64,000 nt of DNA from the NCBI RefSeq assembly GCF_014212125.1, contig NZ_JACJVP010000044.1, forward strand, positions 97,808 to 161,807. Reading direction: 5' to 3'. Source of the stretch: Cohnella nanjingensis (GTDB lineage Bacteria > Bacillota > Bacilli > Paenibacillales > Paenibacillaceae). Each line of letters begins with the position of its first letter. Position 1 is the first letter of the stretch. Made by a program: the position numbers and the translations under genes. The notes below the pieces were generated by a model. The model saw only the letters and a program-made list of their open reading frames with translations, ran no database searches and was not told the origin of the DNA. Below are positions 51,036-60,053 of the stretch, one piece after another.

Positions 51036-52187
51036 ATGCACAGATTCGCCAAAAAAATGAGCGTCGGCCTGACGCTCTCGCTCCTCGTCGGCTTGCTGTC
51101 GTTCGCGGCGACGTCCTTCGCGGCCGGCGGCAAGGTCTACACCCCCTACACGAGCTTGTCGGCCGCGCCGGGCGAGACGGTCTCGTACGACATCGACCTG
51201 ATCAACGACGGAACGGACATTCAGAGCGCCGATCTGAGCTTCGACGACGGCGGCCATGGCTGGAAGGCGACGCTGACGGCGGGCGGACATCCGATCCGCC
51301 AGGTATCCGTGAAGCCCAAGGAATCGCAGACGGTGAACCTCAGCCTGGAAGTGCCGCTGGAGGTGAGCAAAGGGGATTATGCGTTCCGGGTCGACGCCGG
51401 CGCTTTCGGCGCGCTGCCGCTCAAAGTGAACGTGTCGGAAGGCGGCACGTACAAGTCCGAGCTCGCGACGGAACAGCCGAACATGCAGGGGCACACCGAT
51501 TCGACCTTCACCTACGCGATGACGCTGAACAACCGCACCGCTTCGAAGCAGCAGTACGCCTTGACGGCCGAAGCGCCCGCCGGCTGGGACGCCAAGTTCC
51601 AGGTAAGCGGCACGAACGTGACCTCGGTCGACGTCGGGCCGAACGGCTCCCAATCGATCACCGTCAATCTGACGCCGGCCGATAAAGCGTCCGCAGACAC
51701 GTACGCGATCAAGGTACATGCCGCGAACAACAATACGAGCGCGGACGCCGAGCTTCAGGCGGTCATCACCGGCACGTACGGGCTTGACTTCACCGCGAGC
51801 GACCAGCGGCTCAGCGCGAACGTGACGGCGGGCGGCACGCGGCATCTGGAGATGGTCGTGCACAACACCGGCTCCGCCGAGCTGACGGACGTCAGCCTGA
51901 CGAGCCAGGCGCCGACGGATTGGGACGTCACGTTCGAGCCCAAGACGATCCGCTCGCTGAAGCCTGGCGAATCCGCGCCCGTGACGGCGACGATCAAATC
52001 GTCCGGCAAGTCGCTCGCCGGCGACTACGTCGTCGGCTTGACCGCCCAATCCGCGGAGAAGTCGAAGGATGCGGCGATTCGCGTCACGGTCAAATCCTCC
52101 GTGCTGTGGGGCTGGATCGGGGTGTTGATCATTCTCGCCGTGCTGGCGGGTATCTACGGACTTTTCCGCAAGTACGGGAGGCGATAA
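51036..52187 (+). CDS. NEW3-domain secreted, membrane-anchored protein
   Basis: A 383-residue protein with a signal peptide (about residues 8-28, ending TSFAAGG), repeated immunoglobulin-like NEW3 domains and a C-terminal membrane helix (about 358-376, WGWIGVLIILAVLAGIYGLF) before a basic tail. Repeated AP(A/T)GWD-type motifs (EAPAGWDAKF, QAPTDWDVTF) mark the NEW3 repeats. It is probably an extracytoplasmic partner of the ABC transporter encoded 1 nt downstream. The ATG at 51036 has AGGAGGG at 10 nt. Confidence 0.87.
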   Translation: MHRFAKKMSVGLTLSLLVGLLSFAATSFAAGGKVYTPYTSLSAAPGETVSYDIDLINDGTDIQSADLSFDDGGHGWKATLTAGGHPIRQVSVKPKESQTVNLSLEVPLEVSKGDYAFRVDAGAFGALPLKVNVSEGGTYKSELATEQPNMQGHTDSTFTYAMTLNNRTASKQQYALTAEAPAGWDAKFQVSGTNVTSVDVGPNGSQSITVNLTPADKASADTYAIKVHAANNNTSADAELQAVITGTYGLDFTASDQRLSANVTAGGTRHLEMVVHNTGSAELTDVSLTSQAPTDWDVTFEPKTIRSLKPGESAPVTATIKSSGKSLAGDYVVGLTAQSAEKSKDAAIRVTVKSSVLWGWIGVLIILAVLAGIYGLFRKYGRR

Positions 52188-52188
52188 G

Positions 52189-53184
52189 GTGGAGCCGGCA
52201 GTCATCGAACTCTCGAAGCTGACGAAGCGATACGGCGAATTTACCGCGGTGAACGCCTTGGATCTCGCGATCCGTCCCGGCGAGATCTACGGACTGCTCG
52301 GTCCGAACGGCGCGGGCAAGACGACGACGATCCTCATGATGCTCGGCTTGACCGAGCCGACGTCCGGCACGGTGCGCGTCTGCGGCATCGACGCGACGCG
52401 CTCGCCGCTCCTCGTGAAGCGGCGCGTCGGCTACATGCCGGACGATATCGGCTTCTACGAGGACCGTACCGCGCTCGACAATTTGATCTATACCGCGCAG
52501 CTAAACCGGATTCCGCTGCCGGAAGCTCGGGCGCGTGCGGAGCTGCTGCTGAACCAGGTCGGGCTGGCGCACGCGGCCGGCAAGCGGGTCGGCGCCTTCT
52601 CGCGGGGCATGCGGCAGCGGCTGGGACTGGCGGACGTGCTGATCAAACGGCCGGAGATCATCATCCTCGACGAACCGACGCTCGGCATCGACCCCGAAGG
52701 GGTGCGGGAGCTGCTCCTGCTCATTCGCGAGCTGAGCCAGAGCGAGGGCCTCACCGTCCTCCTCTCTTCGCACCACCTGCACCAGGTCCAGCAGATTTGC
52801 GACCGCGTCGGCCTGTTCGTCGGCGGCAAGCTGATCGCTTCGGGCGACATCGCGTCGCTCTCCCGGCAACTGGACGGCGACACGACGTTCGAAGTCGAAG
52901 TGGACGTCCGCGATCCGGACGGCAGCGTATCCGAGCGGCTCGGACGCCTGGACGGCGTCCTCTCGGTCGAAGCGGCCGCCTCGGACGCCCTCGCCGTCTC
53001 CGGGACGGGCAGCATCGCCACCTACCGGGTGACGAGCGCCGTCGAGCTGACGTCGGCGCTGGCGCTGGCCGTCGTGGAGCACGGCGCGCCGCTGCTCGGC
53101 CTCCGTCCCGTCCGGGCGGGGCTCGACGACATCTACCACAGCTACTTCGAAGGAGGTGCCGCGCATGAGCGCCTGGATGGCTAA
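52189..53184 (+). CDS. ABC transporter ATP-binding protein
   Basis: ATPase of an exporter-type ABC system. The 331-residue protein has Walker A (GPNGAGKTTT), Q-loop region, signature FSRGMRQRLGLADVL, Walker B (IIILDEPTLGIDPEG) and H-loop (LSSHHLHQV). A C-terminal extension (about 215-331) like those of NatA/CcmA-type exporters follows. It starts at GTG (52189) directly after the NEW3 gene and overlaps the permease by 20 nt. The substrate is unknown. Confidence 0.94.
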   Translation: MEPAVIELSKLTKRYGEFTAVNALDLAIRPGEIYGLLGPNGAGKTTTILMMLGLTEPTSGTVRVCGIDATRSPLLVKRRVGYMPDDIGFYEDRTALDNLIYTAQLNRIPLPEARARAELLLNQVGLAHAAGKRVGAFSRGMRQRLGLADVLIKRPEIIILDEPTLGIDPEGVRELLLLIRELSQSEGLTVLLSSHHLHQVQQICDRVGLFVGGKLIASGDIASLSRQLDGDTTFEVEVDVRDPDGSVSERLGRLDGVLSVEAAASDALAVSGTGSIATYRVTSAVELTSALALAVVEHGAPLLGLRPVRAGLDDIYHSYFEGGAAHERLDG

Positions 53185-54238
53185 GCTGCGCGAACGCGCT
53201 GCGATCTCCCCGTTCCGCTCCGCGGCGGCTCCTGGCTCCGAGCGGGACTCCGCCCCCGGCCGCCGGCCCCCTTCTCCCTTCTGGATCATGGTTCAGAAGG
53301 AGTTCGGCGATCATATCCGCAGCTGGCGGTTCATGATTCTGCTGGGCATCGTGACGCTCGCCTGCATCGGTTCGATCTACGCTTCCGTGACGGCGCTGAA
53401 GAACGGCGCGGGCGCGTCTGGCGCGAGCGGCCAGGCGGATGCCGCGTCCTCGTTCCTGTTCCTGAAGATGTTCACGGAATCCGACGGATCCTTGCCGAAC
53501 TTTCTGACGTTCTTGTCGTTCCTCGCGCCGCTCATCGGGATCGCCATCGGCTTCGACGCCGTCAACTCGGAGCGCAACAAAGGGACGCTGAGCCGGGTGA
53601 TCTCCCAGCCGGTTCACCGGGACGACTTCTTGAACGCCAAGTTCGTCGCGGGGCTGCTCCTGATCGCCGTCGTCGTCTTCTCGCTGGGCTTTCTCGTGAT
53701 GGGCATGGGCTTGTTGACGATCGGCTATCCGCCGTCGCCCGAGGAGTTCTGGCGCGTCGTCGTCGCGCTGATCGTGACGACGGTCTACGTCGGCCTATGG
53801 CTGAACCTGTCGCTGCTGTTCTCCGTCCGCTTTCGCCAAGCGGCCACGTCTGCGCTGAGCGGCATCGCGATCTGGATCTTCTTCCTCGTCTTCTACGGGA
53901 TGATCGTGAACCTGGTCGGCAACGTGACCGCGCCCTCCGACCCGAGCGACGCATTGGCAGTCATGCACCAGCAAGACTGGCTGATGCTGCTGCAGCGGCT
54001 GTCGCCGGCCTATCTGTTCCAGGAGGCGGCTTCGACGCTCCTGCTGCCGGACGTTCGGACGCTGAATCCGTTCGTCACCCAGGATCAGGCGTACTTGGCC
54101 TTAAACGCCCCGCTGCCGTTCGGCCAGAGCCTCCTGCTCGTCTGGCCGCAGGTCGTCGCGATCGTCGCGGAGACGGCGCTGTCCTTCGCGGCCTCCTATG
54201 TCGCCTTTATGCGTCAGGAGATTCGTTCCCGGTCCTGA
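53165..54238 (+). CDS. ABC-2-type transporter permease
   Basis: A 357-residue membrane protein with six hydrophobic segments and a large outside loop after the first. It has the ABC-2 pattern (MVQKEFGDHIRSWRFMILLG, then GFDAVNSERNKGTLSRVISQ and PVHRDDFLNAKF), as in NosY/NatB-like permeases. The ATG at 53165 has GGAGG at 8 nt. With the ATPase and the NEW3 protein it forms a three-gene export or stress-response unit divergent from an ECF sigma/anti-sigma pair. The region 54239-54314 shows only a small hairpin. Confidence 0.92.
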   Translation: MSAWMAKLRERAAISPFRSAAAPGSERDSAPGRRPPSPFWIMVQKEFGDHIRSWRFMILLGIVTLACIGSIYASVTALKNGAGASGASGQADAASSFLFLKMFTESDGSLPNFLTFLSFLAPLIGIAIGFDAVNSERNKGTLSRVISQPVHRDDFLNAKFVAGLLLIAVVVFSLGFLVMGMGLLTIGYPPSPEEFWRVVVALIVTTVYVGLWLNLSLLFSVRFRQAATSALSGIAIWIFFLVFYGMIVNLVGNVTAPSDPSDALAVMHQQDWLMLLQRLSPAYLFQEAASTLLLPDVRTLNPFVTQDQAYLALNAPLPFGQSLLLVWPQVVAIVAETALSFAASYVAFMRQEIRSRS

Positions 54239-54314
54239 GCCGGCCGTCTTGGCGCGAAGGGCGGGTCATACCCGCCGTCTGATCCCTGTTGCATGAATCC
54301 CCGAACATTCGAGT

Positions 54315-54992
54315 ATCGTTACAGCGGCCGACCTACGCCTCGCGTGCTCTGCAACGATAAAAAGTATCGATACAGCGGCCGACCTACGCCTCGCGTGCTC
54401 TGCAACGATAAAAAGTATTGTTACAGCGGCCGACCTACGCCTCGCGCGCTCTGCAACGATAAAAAGTATCGTTACAGCGGCCGACCTACGCCTCGCATGC
54501 CCTGTAACGATAAAAAGTATCGTTACAGCGGCCGACATGCGTCTCGTGTGCTCTGTAACGATAAAAAGTATCGTTACAGCGGCCGACCTACGCCTCGCAT
54601 GCCCTGTAACGATAAAAAGTATCGTTACAGCGGCCGACACGCGCCTCGCGTGCTCTGTAACGATAAAAAGTATCGTTACAGCGGCCGACACGCGCCTCGC
54701 GTGCTCTGCAACGATAAAAAGTATCGTTACAGCGGCCGACCTACGCCTCGCATGCCCTGTAACGAAAAAAAAGTATCGTTACAGCGGCCGACATACGTCT
54801 CGCGTGCCCTGTAACGATAAAAAGTATCGTTACAGCGGCCGACATGCGCCTCGCATGCCCTGTAACGATAAAAAGTATCGTTACAGCGGCCGACATGCGC
54901 CTCGCATGCCCTGTAACGATAAAAAGTATCGTTACAGCGGCCGACATGCGCCTCGCGTGCTCTGCAACGATAAAAAGTTTCGTTACAGCGGC
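54315..54992. repeat. Hairpin array 2: thirteen 51-bp units
   Basis: Units start at 54317 and recur every 51 bp to 54981, with one 52-bp step (54725 to 54777, an extra A). Each unit is a 27-nt hairpin, arms CTGTAACGAT and ATCGTTACAG around AAAAAGT, plus a 24-nt linker CGGCCGACCTACGCCTCGCA and TGCC. Linkers vary at a few positions (ctacg/atgcg/acgcg; gcatgc/gcgtgc). It lies between convergent genes. All frames are open because the period is divisible by three; no ribosome-binding site supports translation. Confidence 0.94.
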
Positions 54993-55023
54993 CTGCGAGC
55001 GTCACACATGTGCTTTCACAAGG

Positions 55024-55066
55024 AAACGCCCTCCGCTCGGTCTGTTCGGCCGGTCGGAGGGCGTTT
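55024..55066. terminator. Bidirectional terminator after array 2
   Basis: Arms aaacgccctccg (55024-55035) and cggagggcgttt (55055-55066) lie just past the alpha-glucosidase stop. Confidence 0.7.
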
Positions 55067-55070
55067 TGGA

Positions 55071-56729
55071 TTATTGGGCGTCGTTCAAGATCTCGTAGAT
55101 CCGCGCTTCGTGCGGCCGAAGCTGCGCGGCGGCTTCTCCTTCGTGCGCGGCCGGATAATTGGCCAGCAGCAAGCGAAGTGACGAGCCGCGAAGCCGTTCC
55201 GGCCAATCGAGCGAGACGGGCTCGTCCGAATGGTTCAACACGATCAGCCAGCGCGTTTCGTCCAGCGCGCGCTCGTAGACGTACATCCGCTCGTCCGCCA
55301 TCCATTCCGGCCACTCCGCGAAGTCGCCGTACGTCATGACGTCATGCTGCTTGCGCAGCCGGATCAGCGCTTGATAATACCGGTAAACGGAATCCGGATC
55401 CGCCAAATCCTTCGCCGCGTTGATCTCGGCGTAATTCGGATTGACGCGGATCCAGGGCGTGCCCTTCGTGAAGCCGGCCTGGGGCGAATCGTCCCACTGC
55501 ATCGGCGTCCGGGAGTTGTCGCGGCTTAGCGGCTGCAGACGCGCGAGCGTATCTCCCGGATCCGCGCCGTTGCCGACCTCCTCGGCGTAGCGGTTACGCA
55601 TCGCGATGTCGTTGTAATCTTCGATCGCGCCGAAGCGGACGCCGGTCATCCCGATCTCTTCCCCTTGATAGATATAAGGAACGCCCGGCAGCGTATGCAG
55701 CATCGTCGCCAGCAGCTTGGCGGACTGCACGCGATATTGGCCGTCGTTTCCGTACCGCGTCACTTGCCGCGTATGGTCGTGATTGTTCAAGAACTGGGAG
55801 TTCGTGCCTTTGCCCCATAGCCCTTCGTACCACCTGCGCTGAATCTCCTTGAAGCGGCGCATGTCCCAAGCCGGCATCTCGTCGCACACCTCGAAGTGGA
55901 ACAGCATGTTCAGCTCGCACCGGTCTTCACCGACGAACATCAATCCTTCTTCAGGCGTGACGAACGCAGCTTCGCCGACGGTAACGATGTCGTATCGGGA
56001 GAACACCCGCTCGTTCATCTCCCGCAGGTAGCCATGAAGGCCGGGGTTGTTCGTCAGGTACCGTATATCCTCGGGCCGCTCCGCGTCGGGGAAGCCGTCC
56101 GGCTTGGCGAGCAGCGCGATCGCGTCGAGCCGGAAGCCGTCGATGCCTTTGTCCAGCCAGAACGTCATCATCCGGTAGATCTCCTCGCGCAATTCGGGAT
56201 TGCGCCAGTTCAAATCCGGCTGCTCGGACGCAAAGGAGTGGAAATAGTATTGTTCCGCAGCCGCGTCCCATGTCCAGGTCGACGGCGCGAAGTAGGAGCG
56301 CCAGTTGTTCGGCGCCCCGCCGTTCTTCGGTTCCTTCCATATATACCAATCCCGCTTCGGGTTGTCCCTCGACGAGCGCGCTTCCGCGAACCAGGGGTGC
56401 CGGTTGGACGTATGGTTGACGACGAGATCCATGATCAGCTTCATGCCACGCCGGTGAACCTCGGCCAGCAGCCGCTCCCACGTCTCCATCGTGCCGGCCT
56501 TGGACATGATCGCCTCGTAATCGGAGATGTCGTAGCCGTTGTCCAGATCGGGGGATTCGTAGACGGGATTGAGCCAGATGACGTCGACGCCCAGCTCCCG
56601 GATATAATCGAGCTTGCGGATGACGCCCTCCAAATCGCCGTATCCGTCACCGTCCGCGTCGTAAAAGCTTCTCCAATACACTTGATAGACGACGGATTTT
56701 TTCCACCATGCAGGTTTTGAAGGCGCCAA
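55071..56729 (-). CDS. GH13 alpha-glucosidase (oligo-1,6-glucosidase type)
   Basis: Cytosolic glucosidase acting on short alpha-glucosides such as isomaltose or maltose. The 552-residue protein begins with a (beta/alpha)8 domain. Motifs are DLVVNHTS (region I), GFRLDAIALL with catalytic Asp (region II), VGEAAFVTPEE with catalytic Glu (region III) and FLNNHDHTR (region IV). A small C-terminal beta domain holds LIVLNHSDEPVSLDWPERL. No signal peptide. It ends the operon of the ABC sugar transporter. Preference for 1,6- or 1,4-bonds cannot be fixed from sequence alone. Confidence 0.93.
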   Translation of the reverse strand: MAPSKPAWWKKSVVYQVYWRSFYDADGDGYGDLEGVIRKLDYIRELGVDVIWLNPVYESPDLDNGYDISDYEAIMSKAGTMETWERLLAEVHRRGMKLIMDLVVNHTSNRHPWFAEARSSRDNPKRDWYIWKEPKNGGAPNNWRSYFAPSTWTWDAAAEQYYFHSFASEQPDLNWRNPELREEIYRMMTFWLDKGIDGFRLDAIALLAKPDGFPDAERPEDIRYLTNNPGLHGYLREMNERVFSRYDIVTVGEAAFVTPEEGLMFVGEDRCELNMLFHFEVCDEMPAWDMRRFKEIQRRWYEGLWGKGTNSQFLNNHDHTRQVTRYGNDGQYRVQSAKLLATMLHTLPGVPYIYQGEEIGMTGVRFGAIEDYNDIAMRNRYAEEVGNGADPGDTLARLQPLSRDNSRTPMQWDDSPQAGFTKGTPWIRVNPNYAEINAAKDLADPDSVYRYYQALIRLRKQHDVMTYGDFAEWPEWMADERMYVYERALDETRWLIVLNHSDEPVSLDWPERLRGSSLRLLLANYPAAHEGEAAAQLRPHEARIYEILNDAQ

Positions 56730-56784
56730 ATGTCATACCCTCCGTTAGTTGATCTCTTGACGGCAGCCGCGCGCGGCGGCGCGA

Positions 56785-57621
56785 TTACTTCACCGCGCCG
56801 GCGGCAATGCCTTTGATAATGTATTTCTGCGCGAACACGTAGAAGATGACGACCGGAATAATCGTCAGCGTCAGTCCGGCCATCGCCAGGTTCCATTGGA
56901 TCGTGAATTCGCCGAAGAAGTAGAACGTCGACAGCGGAATCGTCCGGAGCCCTTTGTCCGACAGCGTCAGAGAAGGCAGCAGATAGTCGTTCCACATCGC
57001 AATGACGTCGAGAATAGCGACCGTGATCGATATCGTCTTCAGCATCGGGAAGACGATCCGCCAGAAGACGCCGAACTTGCTGCAGCCGTCGAGCGTGGCG
57101 GCTTCCTCAAGGGCGACCGGCACGGACTTGATGAAGCCGTGGTACAGGAACACCGCCATGCTGGCGTGGAAGCCTATGTTCATATAAATGAGGCCCCCAT
57201 GCGTATTGAGCATCGGGATATGCAGATTCGAACGGATCCAGTCCATCACCTGCATGAGCGGCATCATCAGCGTCTGGAACGGGATGAGCATGGTCGACAC
57301 GAAGACCAGGAAGATGATGCGGCTCAGCCTGTCGTCCGTGCGTACGAGCATCCAGGCCGTCATCGAAGCCAGCACGACCACGAAGACGACGGAGATGACC
57401 GTCACGAACAGCGAGTTGCCGAACGCCGTGAGGAAGCCCATCTTCTCCATCGCCTTGGCGTAATACTGAAAGCTGAAGGAGGACGGCAGCGCCAGCGCGT
57501 TGCGGTACAGCTCCGCCCGGTCCTTGAAGGAGTTGACGAGCATCAGATAGATCGGCGACAGAAAGGCCAGCGACAGCAAGACAAGCAATACGTTGCCGAC
57601 GGTACGGCTCATTGTCTTCAT
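56785..57621 (-). CDS. ABC sugar transporter permease (MalG-like)
   Basis: One of two inner-membrane permeases of a carbohydrate importer. The 278-residue protein has six hydrophobic segments and the EAA loop VALEEAATLDGCSKFGVFWR with the LP/FP following (IVFPML). It overlaps the upstream permease by one base. The operon has no ATPase, so it probably uses a shared MsmX-type ATPase encoded elsewhere. Confidence 0.93.
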   Translation of the reverse strand: MKTMSRTVGNVLLVLLSLAFLSPIYLMLVNSFKDRAELYRNALALPSSFSFQYYAKAMEKMGFLTAFGNSLFVTVISVVFVVVLASMTAWMLVRTDDRLSRIIFLVFVSTMLIPFQTLMMPLMQVMDWIRSNLHIPMLNTHGGLIYMNIGFHASMAVFLYHGFIKSVPVALEEAATLDGCSKFGVFWRIVFPMLKTISITVAILDVIAMWNDYLLPSLTLSDKGLRTIPLSTFYFFGEFTIQWNLAMAGLTLTIIPVVIFYVFAQKYIIKGIAAGAVK

Positions 57622-58502
57622 CAGTACTGGACCTCCCTCTTCTTCGTGATGATGACCTGGGTCAGCGTGACGGCCGCCACGATGACGAAGAAGACGATCG
57701 CCTTCGCCTGGCCGAGCCCGTAATGGCCGTAACCGAAGATTTCATTGTAGATGTTCATCGCGAACATTTCCGTCGCGTTGTTCGGCCCGCCTTTGGTCAA
57801 GGACAGGTTGACGTCGAAGATCTTGAACGCGCCGGATAGCGTCAGGAACAGGCAGATCGTAAAGGACGGCATCAGGAGCGGGAAGACGATGCGCGTGAGC
57901 CGGTGCCACAGGTTGGCGCCGTCGACGCGGGCCGCTTCGTTCAGCTCGTCCGGAATGCCCTGGATGCCGGCGATGTAGATGATCATCGTATAGCCCGCCA
58001 TCTGCCAGGTGAAGACGACGACCATCGCCAACAGCGCGAATTGCGGATCGATCAGCCAGTTGAAGAAGACCGACTCGAGCCCCGTCTTCTGCCCGATGTA
58101 CTTGAACGCGTCGGTAAAGACGAACTGCCAGATGTAACCCAAGATGAGGCCGCCGATCAGGTTCGGCAGGAAGAACATCGTGCGGGCCACATTGCTGACG
58201 CGAAGCTTCGCCGTCACGAGCAGCGAGAAGAGCAGCCCGAGCACGTTGACGAGCACGAGCGCGAGCACCGTGAACGCGATCGTATGCCAGGCCGACGTCA
58301 GGAAGCGATCGTCATTCAGCAGCTCGGCGTAATTGCCGAAGCCGACGAACACTTTGGGGTTGGCGGGAATGCCGTCCCACCGGACGAAGGAGTAGCCGAT
58401 CCCGATCAGGAAGGGAATGATAACTACCGTCGTGAAGACCAGCAGCAGCGGCATCGTGAACAGCGCGTACCAAGCTTTGTCTTTTCGTTTGCGAGTCGAC
58501 AC
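57621..58502 (-). CDS. ABC sugar transporter permease (MalF-like)
   Basis: Second permease of the importer. The 293-residue protein has six hydrophobic segments and the EAA loop DELNEAARVDGANLWHRLTR followed by IVFPLLMP. It lies 100 nt below the binding-protein gene, separated by a hairpin that may reduce read-through. GGAAAGAGGTGAACC precedes the start region. Confidence 0.93.
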   Translation of the reverse strand: MSTRKRKDKAWYALFTMPLLLVFTTVVIIPFLIGIGYSFVRWDGIPANPKVFVGFGNYAELLNDDRFLTSAWHTIAFTVLALVLVNVLGLLFSLLVTAKLRVSNVARTMFFLPNLIGGLILGYIWQFVFTDAFKYIGQKTGLESVFFNWLIDPQFALLAMVVVFTWQMAGYTMIIYIAGIQGIPDELNEAARVDGANLWHRLTRIVFPLLMPSFTICLFLTLSGAFKIFDVNLSLTKGGPNNATEMFAMNIYNEIFGYGHYGLGQAKAIVFFVIVAAVTLTQVIITKKREVQY

Positions 58503-58526
58503 ATCGGTTCACCTCTTTCCGGAAGA

Positions 58527-58573
58527 TAAAACGAAAACCTAACGCCTCGAAAAGAAGGGTTAGGCTTTCGTTT
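58527..58573 (-). terminator. Intra-operon terminator-like hairpin
   Basis: Arms acgaaaacctaac (58531-58543) and gttaggctttcgt (58559-58571) are followed on the minus strand by a TTTT run. It lies between the binding-protein and permease genes and would favour excess binding protein. Confidence 0.65.
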
Positions 58574-58601
58574 GGTTGAAACGGACGCCGTATCCGACGG
58601 A

Positions 58602-59882
58602 TTACTTGGCGCCTTTAGCCCATGCGGCGTCCAGGTTCTTCAGGAACTGTTCGCCGGTCATCTTTTTGTCCAGGAAGAACGCCTGCGTCGCCGGAGCCAG
58701 GTCGTTGACGATGATGCCTTGCGGGAAGTAGTTCAGCGCCCAAGGGATCGTCTGGCCGTTCTTCGTCGCCTCGTACACTGTCTGGGACAGCGGATCCAGG
58801 TTGGCGGCTTCGATATTCGTCATCGCCGGGATGAACTTGAACTCGTTGACGATGGCATTTTTGCCGCTGTCGCTCGTAAGCATCCAGTTCAGGAAGCCTT
58901 TGGCCGCCTTGATCTGATCCGCGTCCGCCTTGCCGTTGACGACCCAGTTGCTGGCGACGCCGACGGCGATCTTGTCGTTGCCGGCGAGCGGCAGGCCCAT
59001 CATGCCGACGTCGAAGCCCAGGTCGCCGTAATCCTTCAGCATGCCGTAGCTCCAGTTGCCTTGATGAACCATTGCGGTCTTGCCCGTTGCGAAGTCGCCC
59101 ATCTGCGTGTCGTACTTGACTTCCATCGGATTCGGGCTGTTCGCCTTGATCGCTTCCATGAACTTGGCGAACTCCTGGAACTCCTTCGTGTCCGCCATTT
59201 TGACTTCGCCTTTGTTCAGCTTGGCGATGAAGTCTTGCGGATCGGCTTGCAGCGCGAACGGCGTATTGATGATGTGCCCGATCAGGAAGTACGCTTCCTG
59301 CGAGAGGCTGAATCCGTTTTTGCCGTCGGCTTTGACCTTCTCCAGCGTCTTCGTGAAGGAGGCGAGGTCGGTTACGTCTTTGGGATCGACCAGGCTTTTG
59401 TTGTAGACGAGCCCGAAGCCTTCGACCCCGTACGGCACACCTACGACTTTGCCGCCGTCCGTCAGCGCCATGTCTTTCGCGATATCCTTCGCGAACGGCT
59501 CGCCGCTCAAGTCTGCGTAGTAGGACTTGAATTTATCGGCTTCCGCGCCGGTGGCGACGCTGAAGATCGTAGGTCCTTCGCCGGCGGCCAGCTTGGCTTG
59601 CAGCTGCGTCGCATAAGCGTCGCCCGCGGAGCCCCATACTTCTACGTCATTGCCGGTTTCTTTTTTATAGGTCTTGGCGAGCGCTTCCAACGATTCCGCG
59701 ATTTCGACTTTGGATTGGAACAGCGAAATTTTCTTCAGCTTCTCAGGGGCTGCGGACGAAGTTCCGGATGCGGCCGGCGAGCCGGATTCCTTGTTACCGT
59801 CCGTAGAACTGCCGCAGGCGGCCAGCAAGCCGACCATCGCCGTAGCCGTTAGTAAAATCGAAACTTTTTTTACTTTTTTCAA
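58602..59882 (-). CDS. ABC sugar-binding lipoprotein
   Basis: Extracellular solute-binding protein (family 1), membrane-anchored by a lipid. The lipobox is VGLLAACGSS near residue 24; a Ser/Gly/Pro linker and the two-lobed binding domain follow, with KLAAGEGPTIFSVATGAEAD, GVPYGVEGFGLVYNKSLV and SNWVVNGKADADQIKAAKGF. 426 residues. The start is a TTG (59882) with GGGGG at 7 nt; the ATG at 59936 overlaps the promoter. The ligand is likely a short alpha-glucan, judged from the linked GH13 gene. Confidence 0.93.
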   Translation of the reverse strand: MKKVKKVSILLTATAMVGLLAACGSSTDGNKESGSPAASGTSSAAPEKLKKISLFQSKVEIAESLEALAKTYKKETGNDVEVWGSAGDAYATQLQAKLAAGEGPTIFSVATGAEADKFKSYYADLSGEPFAKDIAKDMALTDGGKVVGVPYGVEGFGLVYNKSLVDPKDVTDLASFTKTLEKVKADGKNGFSLSQEAYFLIGHIINTPFALQADPQDFIAKLNKGEVKMADTKEFQEFAKFMEAIKANSPNPMEVKYDTQMGDFATGKTAMVHQGNWSYGMLKDYGDLGFDVGMMGLPLAGNDKIAVGVASNWVVNGKADADQIKAAKGFLNWMLTSDSGKNAIVNEFKFIPAMTNIEAANLDPLSQTVYEATKNGQTIPWALNYFPQGIIVNDLAPATQAFFLDKKMTGEQFLKNLDAAWAKGAK

Positions 59883-59892
59883 AGCGTTTTCC
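59879..59892 (-). promoter_or_regulatory. Possible CcpA (cre) site at the binding-protein start
   Basis: On the minus strand GGAAAACGCTTTGA differs from the cre consensus TGWAARCGYTWNCW at two positions. It overlaps the TTG start, where a roadblock could act. Catabolite repression of a sugar operon would be expected. Confidence 0.4.
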
Positions 59893-59950
59893 CCCTTATT
59901 TTCTAATTCGAAGTGAAATTTAGTATAACCGATCACATGCTCATATTATT

Positions 59951-59988
59951 CAAAAAATAAAGCGCTGTCAATGGTTTTTGACAGCGCC
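59951..59988 (-). terminator. Terminator of the lacI-type gene
   Basis: Arms agcgctgtca (59961-59970) and tgacagcgc (59979-59987) are followed on the minus strand by TTTATTTTTTG. This separates the regulator from the transporter operon. Confidence 0.8.
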
Positions 59989-59997
59989 TGCGATATA

Positions 59998-60020
59998 TTT
60001 TAGTAAAATTTTTAGTAAAA
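59998..60020 (-). promoter_or_regulatory. Repeated TTTTAGTAAAA motifs (candidate operators)
   Basis: Two copies of TTTTAGTAAAA lie end to end between the regulator stop and the binding-protein promoter region. The same AGTAAAA half-site forms a palindrome at 61090-61105 upstream of the regulator. Confidence 0.5.
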
Positions 60021-60053
60021 CACGAAAAATATCGCGAAATAATCCCATTATTT

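Noticed and set aside
54293..54814. Repeat protein with 17-residue units (also on the minus strand)
   Set aside because: The frames are open only because 51 is divisible by 3; both strands and several frames look equally coding, and none has a ribosome-binding site.
54315..54992. CRISPR array
   Set aside because: The 16-nt 'spacers' between the conserved parts are nearly identical, repeats contain long perfect hairpins with A-rich loops, and no cas genes are near.
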